64,000 nt of DNA. It comes from Parasponia andersonii. Lineage: Eukaryota; Streptophyta; Magnoliopsida; Rosales; Cannabaceae. Positions 51,000 to 63,689 of the stretch are shown here, piece after piece. The stretch's first letter is position 1. Each line of letters begins with the position of its first letter. The notes beneath the pieces were generated by a model. It did no database searches and was not told where the DNA came from. It worked only from the letters and a program-made list of their open reading frames with translations. The stretch covers positions 339,560 to 403,559 of the forward strand of contig JXTB01000017.1 of the NCBI GenBank assembly GCA_002914805.1, in the 5' to 3' direction. The position numbers and the translations under genes are program-made.

Positions 51000-51660
51000 T
51001 ATAACCTTTAATACCTAGTAGATATCTAGAAACATATATTTGACAACTCTAGGATTCAATTTTCCTTGACTCTTATGAATATAAGCAATACATCCGAATG
51101 GTCTAATATATATTAAACTAGGTGAGTTACCTAACTAAACTTCTATTGGTTTCTTACAACCTCTAGTTGATGATGGTGACCTATTTATCAAATAGTATGC
51201 AGTGTGTATTACTTCAACCTAAAATTTTTTAGACAAAGAAGATTCATTTAGTATATACCTAACCTTGTTAATTATAGTCTTATTCATACGTACAGCTAAC
51301 CCATTTTTTGGGGAGTGTCAGAATATGTTCTATGCCTAGAAATACTATTGTGCACAATATTGATTAAACTCATTATTGCAAAATTCTAAACCATTATCAG
51401 TTCTAAGCTTTTTAATTTTATTTCTAGTTTGGTGCTTTACAAGGGTCTTTCATTCTTTAAATTTTGCAAAAGATTCATTCTTATATCTTAAGAAATAAAC
51501 CCAAACTCTTCGTGAATAATCATCAACAAAGAAAATGAAATATTGAGCACCATTAAGAGAGAAAGGTATCTATGGGGATCCCCATAAGTCCAAGTGTACA
51601 TTACTTAAGGATTTCATTCATGAAGTGAGTAACCATTGCGAATTTTAGCTTGTGAGCCTT
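51000..51660 (-). pseudogene. Copia integrase fragment
   Basis: Minus translation gives LDLWGSP, stop, then NGAQYFIFFVDDYSRRVWVY and KLRTDNGLEFCNNEF, the catalytic-core landmarks of copia integrase. At least one in-frame TAG is present. Confidence 0.8.
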
Positions 51661-52369
51661 TCCCAACATACATGATTCACAGAAATTGAGTAATGAAATC
51701 TTTTTTGAGTCAAAAATACTTTGTTTGCAGAGTTCTTATAAGCCTCTAATACTGATATGATCTAATCGCTTATGTCATATTATTGTCTGGTCTAATTTCA
51801 ATATTGTGACATCAGATTTTGCAGTAATAGGAGATATGTTGTAACATGAAGATTTTTCTACAGATCAGGACTTTCTGTCGCAATAGCAGAAGTCCCATTG
51901 ACAGCTATTCCTTATAATATGTACAGGCCATATTTCAACATGGCTTTCAGAACCACCATGGCACCCTTTAACACTTTCATCACTTCATTCTCATATTTAT
52001 ATTTGTACGAATATTCACTTGCATCAAGTATTCAAGTTAAACTAAATTTCTTCCCAACTTTGGCACTAATCTTACATTCTCCAGTATTTTGTAAGAACCA
52101 TCCCATATCCTAAATTTCACAAAGCCAATTTTAATAATTTCACAAGTATTTTAATTCCCCATGAGAACTTTTCCATCATTCACCTTGTGAAAATCATACA
52201 ACTAGTCCTTCTTTACGTCATATGGAAGGTACGTCGTGAGTCCATAACCCAATGAGCATGAGAACTATCTGATGCAATAGTCAACACATCAGCTGAGTGA
52301 AATCCATCCGAGATTTTAGTCATATTAGCTTGATCTTAATCATTATTCTTCTTCCTTTCTAGACAAGAT

Positions 52370-53100
52370 CTCCGAATATGCCTATCTTTGTGATAATTCT
52401 AGCAGGACTTTCTTCCATTAGATTGTGATCTTGATTTCTCTCTGCCTTTAGATTATACTCTTTTCTGGGTTCTACCACAAACTTGTAACCCCTCATCATT
52501 GGATCTTTTTCGATCTTGATTTCAAGATCACAAGATCTTAGAGCTCCAAGAATACCATCAAAGGAAAGCCATACTTGATAGTAGACTTTAAGTCTTTATA
52601 AGAATCAGATAATGAATTTAAGATGAAAATAACTTGATTTTTATTATTGATTTTCTCATCAATATTAGCCAAACTTCCAGTAATCTTCTTAAAGTCATCA
52701 AGATTATCTTCTAATGATTTTGTTGAATCTTTATTAAAACCAAAAAACTGTTCCTTCAGATTTATCTTATTTAAGAGAGTTTTTGTCAAGTAGAGAGTAT
52801 GAAGTTTAGACCAGACCTTCACAAGTGTGTCTTGTTCATCAACTTGTCACAACACATTGTTAGCTAAGTTCAAGATTAGAAAATTATACACTGTTTTGAG
52901 AAGTTCTTCCTTCTCTGATAGCTTCATAGTTTCTGACAAACCTAAAGCATCCCCAAGAGCCTTCACACATTTTTTTAAGATGAGCATAACCTTCTTCTTC
53001 TTTTTTTACATGTTGAAATCTCTTTTTCTATCGAAATTCTCAATCTCTATCTTCAAAGTATCCATCTTCGAATCATATTCTTGAAAAAAAAAAATCAATG
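52370..53100 (-). pseudogene. Copia gag fragment (UBN2-like) with broken zinc knuckle
   Basis: The open piece 52822-52538 reads VWSKLHTLYLTKTLLNKINL, LDDFKKITGSLANI and LNSLSDSYKDLKSTIKYG, typical of copia gag. Near 52420-52380 the CCHC zinc knuckle is C-stop-NY....H....C, so a codon has become a stop and one zinc-binding Cys is Tyr. Confidence 0.75.
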
Positions 53101-53139
53101 ACTTTGGCTCGGATTGATCTTCCTCAAAGGCTCCACAAC

Positions 53140-53155
53140 CTGGCTTTGATACCAC
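53140..53155 (-). other. Copia primer-binding site
   Basis: Minus TGGTATCAAAGCCAGG two bases after the 5' LTR end (CCACCAACA), complementary to the 3' end of initiator tRNA-Met. Confidence 0.85.
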
Positions 53156-53156
53156 T

Positions 53157-53521
53157 TGTTGGTGGAAATAATAGCCAGACTAATCAAACTATTAAGAATA
53201 ACAGGGAAAAATCATGGCAAGGAAGAAATTCACCACAATTTACTTGGTTCCAGTTTTCATGTGAATATTATACATCCAAGGTAGGGAATTTGTCCCTAGT
53301 CAAATTCACTATCAACCAAGAAGATTACACTCTCGTATATTCTCAAATAACAAAGCAAGATTTTTACTACAAGCTACTCTCAAACCTCTCAGTAGTATAG
53401 TCACGAATCTCTCAACTCACAGAATACATAATCGATGTTGCAACTTGTGCAATATAGTAGAAGCTCTCAATAAATACTCAATTCCACACTTTGTTTTCAC
53501 TTTATTCTTGGCTTTCAAAAT

Positions 53522-53560
<39 letters not shown>

Positions 53561-53705
53561 GGTCTCACATTTTGAGCTTGAAATCAAAAACTTAGTTGAC
53601 ACATAATCAAGAATTAATTAGAATAATTAAGTTGTAATCTTAACTAACTTGTTGTTATAACATCCTAACTAACTTAATCAAATTAGTTGTCACCAACTAT
53701 CAGCA
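53157..53705 (-). repeat. Copia 5' LTR
   Basis: 549 bases, minus TGCTGATAGTTGG...CCACCAACA. A (TA)n run at about 53527-53554 lies within it and is absent from the other LTR, showing later drift. Confidence 0.88.
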
Positions 53706-55215
53706 CAACCAAAAAAAAAAAAAAAAGCAAAATTTAATCCTATCAAAGTAACTCAAAATTTTAAATATTTCTTACCAAAATATGTAATAGAAAGAAGACA
53801 TTAGTGGCGGCTTTTGTTATGTTATGAGATATTATAATGAAAAAGAAAAAGAAAAACGTGCGACATTAACGATGTACTTATATTAGGTTTGTAAGTGATT
53901 ATGCAAGTTGTGATTTAGACATACGTTTATATACTAACTAATGACAATGAATTTGTCTTTATTAGACAATTGACCTTTCAATTATGCCTCTAAACTATTT
54001 TTTCTTTCATCTAAATTTATATAAATTTATTGAGAAAGTTAATTCGTTAGCTTCACTTGGTCAAAAGGTTTTGCTATGCCCCAAATATTTATTTTTTAAA
54101 AAAAATTAATTAATCCCAATTACACTCTAAGTTAAATATTTAAGTAAAACAAATAATGCACTTTGTAAGTTGTCATATATTCTGTATTAGTGTAGAAAAA
54201 CAATTAAATCTAGTTAGCCAATTATTACAATCCATTTCGAGAAAAAATATATGTGAAGTGAAAATAAAATAAAATAATTTTAGCTCATGCCTAAAATGAA
54301 TTTCTAGCTTAATTAATTGTATCTATTTTACCATAGGATTAATTCTCCTTAATACTTAATTGGATAATTTGGATTTATGATAAGTCAGAAATATTTGTAA
54401 GGTAGAAATATTCTCGGGTCTTTGTTAGGGAAGATTCCGAATGCTTTAATGCCATAGCTTTCATAGTCTCGGATCTTTGTCGCGCATTTATATTATCAAT
54501 ATTGAAAGGTCAGATCTTATATACTATAGTAAGCTGCTGACGATGATAAACAGACGCAATAAGTAATTACGAGGAAAATCAATCATCTCCTTTTCATTAT
54601 TGATATTAAATCCAATAATAAATTAATATTCAAATTGAAAATTATAACAAGTATATTATTTGTTAGTGCTTGAGACGAAAGTGCCAGTTTGGATATCCAA
54701 AAGATTATACCATATTCTTTCTAGCCGTTGCTTCCTACGTACGTAACAAAAGGTGTCTTTTTGTTTTGTATGTATGCCAATACGCGAAATATCAACAAAA
54801 AAAAAAATACGATTCCTGAATTATTATGCTAATAAATTAAAATCATATATGATTTTTCAATTTGGTGAAATTCAACTTAAATACGTATTTGCAAAATTAA
54901 GAACGTGTGGGTTGGAGAAGAATTTTCTAGATTATTAACCCTGAATTTTGTTTTTTGTTTTCTTGGTATATTTTGAGAGCTGAACTTTGTTTTATATACG
55001 AGAGACACATCAGAAGCTAAGCCCGAATTTTAAATAGATATACACTTTAGTTAAGTTGATTTAGCTCGCTGCAGTCAGAAAAGGTTTTCGGACTGAGCTT
55101 GAATTGAAATATATTAGCACGCGTACGTCAATTTAAACTGAGGCATAAATTAATAATACATAACACATAACATATATATATATATACATATATACACACA
55201 CATACTTGGAACACG

Positions 55216-55275
<60 letters not shown>

Positions 55276-56473
55276 TTGGAACACGTTAATTAAACTTAGG
55301 AATATTTGTATATGATTAAGCCCGAGTTGTAATTTGATAATAGTACAACTAATGAAGTCACATTTCGTATATTATGCGTTGAAAAATAAATGAAACGTGA
55401 TGTGTATCACCAGATGTGAGGAATAGAGAATGCGACTAAGCTAGTATGGGAACTCAAATAATTGGAGCAGTGAATAGGACTAATCATTAAATGGAAGAAA
55501 TGCACCACTTTTAGCCTTTTATTAAAAAAAAAACTTACGTGTTTTCGCTAATACCAAATAGAATCTTTTTATTTATTTATGTTTTTCTATTAACTTTCAC
55601 CAGATCCATATATATCAAATTTAGAATAAAAATTATTGAAAACAAATATTTTTAATTTTGAAATGAAAAAACAAAATTAAAAAAAAAATTGTGTATTTGA
55701 AAGCTGTTGTTGTTGGATTCCTAAGAAATTATAAATCATAATTCGGTCTAAATAATTGCTTTCTAGTTGTTTTTGTGAATGTAATAGATAGTTTTAAAGA
55801 ACAAAAATATTTCTTTAATAATTTTAAACTCTACTTTTAACTGTATATATGAATCCAATGAGATTTGATAGAAAAATATAAATAAAAGGTTTTATTTGAT
55901 ATTAGTGAAAAGACTTAAAAATTTTTGATAAAAGACTAAAAGTGATGGTTTTTTTTTATATTATCCCTTATTTAGGTCCATAACATTATATTTCTCTTCC
56001 TTGGAAAAAAAAAAAGCTACATTTTTCAGTAATTTGGTGATTTTCTCAAAATATTTTATTATAATCGAGGATGGAAAAATCGACAAAATTAGTGATAATT
56101 TGGCCAAAATTTCGCTTCGGACAATATTCTAATATAGATATCAATTGTAAGAAAAATCGGTCAGAATTTAGGGGAAATTTTATTCATAAAAAATATAGAA
56201 AATGGTGAAAATTTCGGGATATATCAACAACTTCATCAGCTTCAGATTTTTTACACAAAAAAAAAAATCTCATTTTGAACAATTTTTTCACCATACCCAA
56301 TTCAAATACACTTTATACGCAACAAATATATTTTAGAAAAAGGAAAAAAAATGTAAATATTGTTAAATATTTCCATGTTAATATATTCGTGAAGATATTC
56401 TTCAACTATAGTTAAGCATTACAGTAATTATTAAAAAATAACTCATTACATTGAGCTAAATTATAATACCACT
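53706..56473. other. AT-rich intergenic DNA
   Basis: No gene recognised. A (TA)n run of about 25 units at 55217-55268 is flanked by near-identical CATACTTGGAACACGTTA (55201) and CATATTTGGAACACGTTA (55271). Confidence 0.45.
55217..55268. repeat. (TA)n microsatellite
   Basis: About 25 uninterrupted TA units, flanked by a short direct repeat. Confidence 0.92.
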
Positions 56474-56858
56474 GGACACCATCTAAAAATTCTAATTTAA
56501 AAGTACTTTTGGACTCATAGACCACCATTGAAATACTCATGATTTTTCCAGAGCATACTTGATAAAAAATTTGAGGCATTAAAATCTCCTCTTGTTAAAA
56601 GCCTAGTATCCTCACTAAGAGGTCCATATTCAAAAGCCTACATATAATCTTTATGGACAAGTCTACATTTACCATAATTATAGCCCATAGCAGCCTTCCA
56701 ATGCCCATACAAGTATAGATTGGGTCAGTTCTGATACCAAATATATCATTATTGAGTATCACCTAAAAATATTAACTTGAAAGTATTTTTGGGCTCATGG
56801 ACAACCACATAAATACATATAATCTTCCCAAAGTATACCTGATATGGGACTTAAGACA
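56474..56858 (-). mobile_element. TRIM element with two about 105-base LTRs
   Basis: Two related segments, 56474-56578 and about 56757-56858, both read (plus) CTAAAAAT..TAA.TT.AAAGTA.TTTT.GG.CTCAT.GAC and end in a G.CATT motif. Between them on minus, TGGTATCAGAAC (56739-56728) is a tRNA-Met-type primer-binding site just inside the right-hand LTR, and the LTR start carries TTAAGTCCCATATC, like the CCCACATC signature of TRIM LTRs. At about 385 bases with no coding capacity this fits a terminal-repeat retrotransposon in miniature. LTR ends are approximate and the copies are well diverged. Confidence 0.6.
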
Positions 56859-59490
56859 TTATATAAATAGTATATATTTCTAAATATATTCTACTTTTCA
56901 TAAGAAAGCTAGCTTAATCACTACAATCAAAACTCTTAGGGCTAAATTGCGACAAGTTGGCTAGCTTAGAGACTATTTGTGTCTTTAACTTAAAATTAGA
57001 ACTGAAATATCAAAATTTTCTTTGTCTATTTGATAGAAAACCCTGAAGTCTAACCAATTTGGTAAAATTGATCCTAAATTCACTTTCTTTAGAGAAAAAT
57101 CCTCTAATATTAAGAATGTTAGTTATATTACACTTATTTGTAATAGAAAGTTCACTTGGTATAAAATCAAAGAGCATAACTGATATTTCACATAATTTAT
57201 TCTACAATTTCTCAATTTTATTTTTAATAATTCAGGAACTATAAGAAGTTTACAGGAAATGAGGATAGTTGGGTTTTTTCTGAGGATTCTATTGCATGGT
57301 GATTAGACTATTATTTCTGTCGGTCATTGACTGGTGCCACTTGCTGTTACTCTTTCCCAAACTATAAACACCCGAACTAGATTTTTTGAATTCTTTTCAC
57401 ACTATGTTAATGACTCATAATTTTTTCTTACAAAAAATAATTTGTGCTTATGTTATGAACTTTCAGCTATATAATGATTTCTTGAGTTGATATATATATA
57501 TATATAAAAGAGATTTTACATTTTAAAAGTGCACATATATACGTAATATATATTAAGAGCATATACCAACCGGTAGGAAAAATTACTATAATATCTGAAA
57601 ATACCTGTTATACCATTCGACTTCATACCACAAAATATTTTTGTTATAATATTGAGTGTCAAAATAAAAATTTTATAATATTAGGAGTTTTGCTTTCAAA
57701 AAATGAGTTTAAGTGAGTTTATGGTTAATTTTACAAATTAGTTTGGATTTTAGAGAATTTTGTATTAAACAATATTTCAAAAAAAGAACATATGTAGAGT
57801 CATAAACATAGAAAGTTATATACGTAAATAACTTGGAAAGCGAACTGCAGTCGAAACCTCGTGATATCTGGATCCCTTGTCACAAAATGGATTTTTAATA
57901 TATATACCCACACATTGCGATGGGATTTATATCTTGTTGAAGGCTTACTTAATAAAACAACTTTTTTTTTGAAGGACTTCTCTATAAGTTCTCTCACACT
58001 TATGCTAATTTAAATTTTACCCTTCTGTCTATTCTTCCTACACTTTGTTTTAATAATATTTTTTATTACCAAAAGAACCTCTAATAAAATTACTTTTATT
58101 TTTAGAAAAAAAGAAAAATCTTTTCACACACATTTCTCAAAATAATTTAAAATTTTCACATCAAAATTATTAACAATATGAGATCTTGGTATATTCGATT
58201 ACTAAGTATTATTTTTAAGATTTCTGGTTTATTTTGAATATTTATTTTTTAATTAGGGGAAACCTCTATTTTATTGAAAGAAAATAAATATGTGATAAAT
58301 GAATAGTGGGTTGAAAAAATATTTGGTGATTACTTTTTCTTCAGTAAAATATTCGTTTGGATTATCCATGCAACCATATAACTTTATCTTCTTTATATTG
58401 TTTAATAGGAAAAGATCTTAATAAACAATACTTAATTTAAATTAAATATAATTTTTATTTTTAGTAATCTCAAAATAGCTACAAGGATTTGATTTGTTTT
58501 CCTGCTATATGAATGATCGTTTACATATCTATTACAAGTATTGAAAGCAATCTACTCAAGGAAAAAAAATCTGAATTGAGTCTTCTTCTTCAAATCTAAA
58601 CATTAGAGGAAGAGATTATAAAATAGTTAAAAAATTTTGCAGAGGACATCAAGATAAATACTATAATAAAATAGAAATATAGAAAAAATAATATAAATTT
58701 TTCTTTCAGTTGTATAAACATAGACGTTAAATCAATGGATGACGAGAAAATGAGAAAAGAAGTAAGGAGAGGAGGGTGAATATTGGTGAAAATAGAAGAG
58801 AAATGATGAAGGGTGGGAAAAGTAAATGCTAAAATTAAAATGAAGAATATTTTCGGAAAAATTAGAGTGTAATAAGTGCTATTTAAAATTAAAATTTGAA
58901 TAGAGAATGTGGTTTTAGAATTAATGTTAAAATAATTAAAAAAAAAAAAGCGACAATAGAACCACTTTTTAAGTTTTAGTAAACGATTAAATGTAGATGG
59001 TCAGCAGTTTAGGCAATATTTCTGACGGTTAATGGACTCAAAATTTCAAAAGAGATAATTAAGAACTTAATGAATTAATTGACTTTTGTAGCGCGAGGTA
59101 AGTCATCCATAATTTCATTTCATTTCGGAAGGGGGTACGCGTATGAGCACATTGTTAGGTAAACATATGTATCCAATGAACGAATCAAAAGACCAAGTCT
59201 TTAAATTACAAAATAAAGACCACAACTAATTGATCCATTCTAGAAAGTCTCTCTCTTAGTACAATTTCTTTAATCTGTGCGTGTTTATTTGAATGGTCAA
59301 CTCATGGTGTGGTTTGAGTTTAATTGATGGAGTGTTTCACCCTGAGAAATAGCTATATTCTTATTCACTCCAGCCTCAAAGGCTTGTCTTTTCTTCCTAT
59401 TTCCTAATCATTAATTGACAACAAAGTGGAAGCCACTAGATTCTAGAACGGAAGTCTGCGTTAAATTTAGCCCATCAAAATTTGTCATTT
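56859..59490. other. AT-rich intergenic DNA
   Basis: Short frames only, all AT-rich and without recognisable motifs. No gene or clear transposon end seen. Confidence 0.45.
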
Positions 59491-59648
59491 GGGCTAGCTC
59501 AGTTGGTTCAAAATTTGAAAGATGTGTGTGTGAGTTTAGAAAGGTTAGAGATTCAAACTTTGATAGAGTGTGTGTTTGTTATTTTTCTTTAAATTTATAG
59601 TAAGTGGTGGTTATTAATTAAGCCCAACTTTTTAAAAAAAAAAAAAAA
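59491..59648 (+). mobile_element. SINE, head type I
   Basis: Begins GGGCTAGCTCAGTTGG with a near-perfect pol III box A (TAGCTCAGTTGG, 59495-59506) and a weak box B (GAGATTCAAAC, 59548-59558). The tail TAGTAAGTGGTGGTTATTAA / TTAAGCCCAACTTTTT is followed by poly-A (about 59632-59648). The body shares GATGTGTGTGTGAGTTT with the SINE at 63.7 kb. No clear target duplication. Confidence 0.75.
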
Positions 59649-60032
59649 CTTAATAAAGTTTTTTTAAAAAAATTCTAATTACTTTATTGGCATAACATAT
59701 GAAACTATTAAAGAAAACAATATGTACAAAATTATAACACTTGTAATATCTTTTATATGCTCTCTATATATATTATTACTATTCCTAGATGTGCCCAAGA
59801 TGATATTTTTTTAGCCAAATAATTAAATGTACATTAGTGGCTTACTTTTATTTTTATTTGAGATTATTTTATTTTGTTCGTTTTTAAATTAAATTTGATA
59901 TTCTGTATTTTTTTTTTCATTTTTGCTTTCATCCATAGCAATAATAATAGGGGCATTTTCAAAATAATGCGAAAGTTTGAGTTGTAACTCTGTATATTGT
60001 ATGAGTAAAGTGAAACAATGTATATACATCGG

Positions 60033-60065
<33 letters not shown>

Positions 60066-60984
60066 ACAAGAAAATTGCTAGTAACTTAAACTCATAATTT
60101 AGGTTCTGCGCTCTAATTTTTTTTTTGTTCCAATTAAGAAATTAAAGGGTATTTACACTTAAGGAGTTTACCGAGGAAAAAAAGAAGACTCATTCATAAA
60201 TATTTTCAAAATTAATCATCATTGTTATATCACTTAACTAAAATTATTTTGATACTATATTTTTTTACAAACCTAACAAACTCCAAAATATATTGTTCTC
60301 CGATAAATCTCAAACTACTTCTGCTACCACTATTGATCTCGATCCCCACTACGACTCTGGTCAACTAGAGTCAATCAACTAGAGTCAACAAATTTCAGCT
60401 TCCTAACCATTTCAATCCGTGGCTCGACCTAAGTAGAAAACTTTTGAACAGTGGTAAAACATTTTGACCCCGGTCAAATATGATTGGCCACCTTTCCAAC
60501 ACTATCTTCTTCACTTTTACCTTTTTCGACATGGTCGAAAATTTTCGAACAGAGGTAAGTTAGCAATAATTTTAGAATTCTAAGTTTTTTATTAAATAAA
60601 AGTCCTAATTTTATATATAATTTATAATTTGTCTATTTTTTTTATCACATACTTTAAAAAGGGGTCAAAATTGTTAATGTCAAAGAAAAAAATAGTGGGT
60701 CACACAAAATTAGTTATCTAATTTATAACACTAAATTTTGGTATATCGACAATATTAGGATCTCAACAAGTTATACAAACTACAATTATATCCACAACAT
60801 TTAAGACGAAGAGAATGCTTGCTCAACTTGAATACCAAAAAAATAAATGTAACAGTATAACCTATTATTTATAATAATTATTATATATTAGAATAATACT
60901 ATTTATCTTAATTGAGAAAAAACACCATCAGTTTTTAAGATTCTTACTCAGAAAAGTGGTTTTTTCTTTGACAAAAAAAAACAA
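59649..60984. other. AT-rich intergenic DNA with a poly-A run
   Basis: A poly-A tract at about 60033-60062 may mark an old retroposon. At 60410-60560 a motif of the form GAAAACTTTTGAACAGTGGTAA recurs in altered form. No coding signal. Confidence 0.4.
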
Positions 60985-61320
60985 AGCACTTTTATCTAAA
61001 ATTTAACATCGTTCAATATAACGTCAGATATACAATCAATTAACTCATTTATCCTAGCATAAGAAGTAGAAACACTTAAAGCAAAACAGGCTAGGTTATG
61101 TGCTACAACATTGCCTAAACAAAGAACAAAGTTGCAAAAAAAATATTTCCTAGTTGAGATAATAACAAGACATAAATGTCTTTAATAATGAGATTTTCTA
61201 GAGCAAGAGAACTATGCTGTGTAATTGCTGTAATAACATTCTTAGCATCAGTCTCGATCTCACTCAAGAGGAAACCATGTTGAATTGTGAATTGGAGTCC
61301 TCTAAAAGCCAAACACTTTG
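60985..61320 (-). pseudogene. LINE-derived RNase H-like (RVT_3) remnant
   Basis: Minus translation gives MAFRGLQFTIQHGFLLSEIE, TDAKNVITAI and then, after a frame change, GNVVAHNLACFALSVS and INELIDCISDVI. The order (A..GL....GF....ETD......I..., then N.VAH.LA..A) is that of the RNase H-like domain near the end of plant LINE ORF2. The rest of the LINE is missing. Confidence 0.7.
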
Positions 61321-62268
61321 CAAGGAAGGGTGGAAAAATGGGTTGTTAAAATCTTCAATTCATTTAGTAGGATTCATAATTATTTTATTTTATTTTTCTA
61401 AAGAAGGACTCACGATACTTTAAATTCTTCATAATTATCAATAATATATCAAATCATAAATAAAATTGATATGGGTTATCTTAACATTAATGGAAACAAG
61501 CAAAATTTGAGCAATGCTACGGAGATATGCCCGAAATTTAAGTGGATATCTCACACTTTTATTACTAATTAGTATGTACTATTTAATATTATTAGTGTTT
61601 TTTAACATTGTTAGGGAAGTTTGCTAAGAATCGGGTACACATTGCCAAATGCATACTTTGGCCTCTATCCTTCGACCCAAAAAATTTTGCTTAACGTCTC
61701 CTGTAAGTCAATAATATAACTGACTCCATTCTATTGGGCAGATGGATTGGAACAGAATAGGCTACATTTTCTGTTGGGAAAAAAGTGGAGAAAAAGTACT
61801 AAACATTGCATTTGTGTACTTATTATTAAGTTGTTGTCATGTATGGACACTGTTGAAAGAAGTTTCGTTAACACAATAAATTATGGGATTGCGAATAATG
61901 AATTGTGTATCAAGAAATGAAAAGTAAAGTAAATAAAAGGAGAATAAGATTTTATAGTGGTTCAACTCTAAAAAAATGAGTCTACGTTTATTATTCTTCA
62001 TTATTTTCTAGAGAATTACAAAGATCTCTTAAGTTATGTTTGGTAGGAAGGAAAAGAAAAAAAAAAAAAAAGGAAAAAAATTTGATGGAAAAGTGGAGGG
62101 AAATTGAAAAATTAGCTTTTTTGGTAAGGGGGAAAAGAGAAGGGAAAGGAAAAGATGAGAGAAAATAAGAAGGAAAATATTTTGTTAGCGTATTAGTAAG
62201 TTAAATTACAAAACTATCATTGTACTTAATTTTAAATAATAGTAATATCGAAATAAAATTATTATTTT
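61321..62268. other. AT-rich intergenic DNA
   Basis: No gene recognised. A purine-rich patch at about 62045-62170 is low complexity. Confidence 0.45.
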
Positions 62269-62280
62269 AAATTAAACTAA

Positions 62281-62479
62281 CTTGACGAAATAGGTTGGCT
62301 CAAGTGGTAAGAGTACCCACCACCTACTATCTTGGTTCTAGGTTCGAGTCACGTCAAGGGTAGGCGTGAAAACCTATTATCCCTAATCGGGTAGGGTAGG
62401 GATTGGGTAGTAGTAGATATTTTCTTTTAATTTGTAACAAGTAGAGGTCATTAGTTAAGCCCAACTTTTTTAAAAAAAA
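62281..62479 (+). mobile_element. SINE, head type II, with target-site duplication
   Basis: tRNA-like head with box A TGGCTCAAGTGG (62296-62307) and box B GGTTCGAGTC (62341-62350), then a unique body, then the tail GGTCATTAGTTAAGCCCAAC and poly-A. A 12-base target duplication AAATTAAACTAA flanks it (62269-62280 and 62480-62491). The tail is shared with the type I SINEs although the heads differ. Confidence 0.88.
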
Positions 62480-62718
62480 AAATTAAACTAATTTTTTTTC
62501 TCCTTTCATACCAAACAACTAGGAAAAATATATTTTTTCCATCTTACATATTTTCTTTCCCCTACTTTTTTCTTTCCTCTTATTTTCTTTCATCTCTATC
62601 AAAAATAGCCTAAGTCTCAATGTGAGAGTAAAGATTATTACATAGCATAAGTGTAGAGTAAAGTAAATTATGAGATACCAAAATAATGAGATTGAGTATA
62701 TATATATATATATATATA

Positions 62719-62956
62719 GTTACCAATCCAATAGGTCTTTTTTTTTACCTATGGGTAGGCATTTTTTTTTTAGCCATTGGATCATCATCTAAAGGTGATC
62801 CAATGGCTATAATGAAGTACATGAAAAGACATGTATCATTAATGCTCTTTCTCTCTCTTACTTTTTACAATAAAAAAACGTGCATGCTAAATTTTCATTG
62901 GTTAAATTGATACGTATGCATAGGTAAAAAAAAAAATACCTACTGGATTGGTGTCC
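62719..62956 (+). mobile_element. MITE copy F, inside a (TA)n tract
   Basis: Left end GTTACCAATCCAATAGGTCT, right end AATACCTACTGGATTGGTGT, flanked by (TA)n at 62696-62718 and 62957-62972. The inner hairpin pair GCCATTGGATCA / TGATCCAATGGC is perfect, and GCATTAATG-type spacer motifs are shared with copies B and C. Confidence 0.9.
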
Positions 62957-63057
62957 TATATATATATATATGAAATGGCTCAATATTTCTCAATTGTGAG
63001 AATAAAAAACTATACGATATGAATACAATTTTGAGTAACAATACAAAATTAGGCTAT

Positions 63058-63300
63058 AGGTGATTTTGATGCTCTACTGTGAGAAACTCGTACAGTCATA
63101 GATGCAACTATAGCCTCTTCATCTAAGTTTAAGTTTGTATCTTTTGAATGGCTACCCAGAATATTCAATGAAGAGGCGCATCAAGTGTGTAGATGGGGTG
63201 CAAATAAACTTTGTACAGAACTTGATTCCAATCCTCAACCAGATTTGGTGACTTCTTTAGTTACCAGCTGGAATGAGGATTTTTTGTACCGATGTAATTA
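63058..63300 (+). pseudogene. LINE ORF2 C-terminal remnant (RNase H-like end)
   Basis: Frame pieces read FVSFEWLPRIFNEEAHQVCR and WGANKLCTELDSNPQPDLVT, followed by SWNEDFLYRCN and a stop. The pattern (F.W.PR..N..AH...RWA....DS.PQPDLV) is that of the end of a plant LINE RNase H-like domain. Not from the same stretch as the 61-kb remnant. Confidence 0.55.
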
Positions 63301-63689
63301 AACTTTGAGTATAGTGAAGCTTTTTAAGCAACCAACAAAAAAAAAAAGAAAAAAAAAACATCTCTATTATTTTACCAAAAATAATAAAATAAAAAACAAA
63401 AATAAGAATACACAAATTTGTGATTTTGAAAAATACACTTATTTTCCACTGTATTATAGATTTTCACTATAATGATGAAAAAATATTATTAAAAAAAAAA
63501 AGCAACTTCTTCTTAGACTATGTGTTTCTCTTTAATTTCATTTTTTTAATGCGTTACAAACTTCCACTATGATGACGAAGAAATTATTACCAAAAAAAAA
63601 AACCCTAAATCCTTATACTTTTTTTAGACTTTGCCTAATCTCACTTAACTAAATTCGGCATCCTAATACATTATATATATATATATATA

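Larger units (their letters stand above)
48063..53705 (-). mobile_element. Degenerate Ty1/copia LTR retrotransposon
   Basis: Complete layout on minus: 5' LTR 53705-53157, primer-binding site about 53155-53140, gag, integrase, reverse transcriptase, RNase H, polypurine tract 48644-48633, 3' LTR 48632-48063. Integrase precedes reverse transcriptase, which marks it as copia rather than gypsy. Both LTRs start TG (TGTTGACAATTGG and TGCTGATAGTTGG) and differ by many substitutions and indels. Multiple stops interrupt the polyprotein. No convincing 5-base target duplication was found. The element is old and inactive. Confidence 0.92.
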
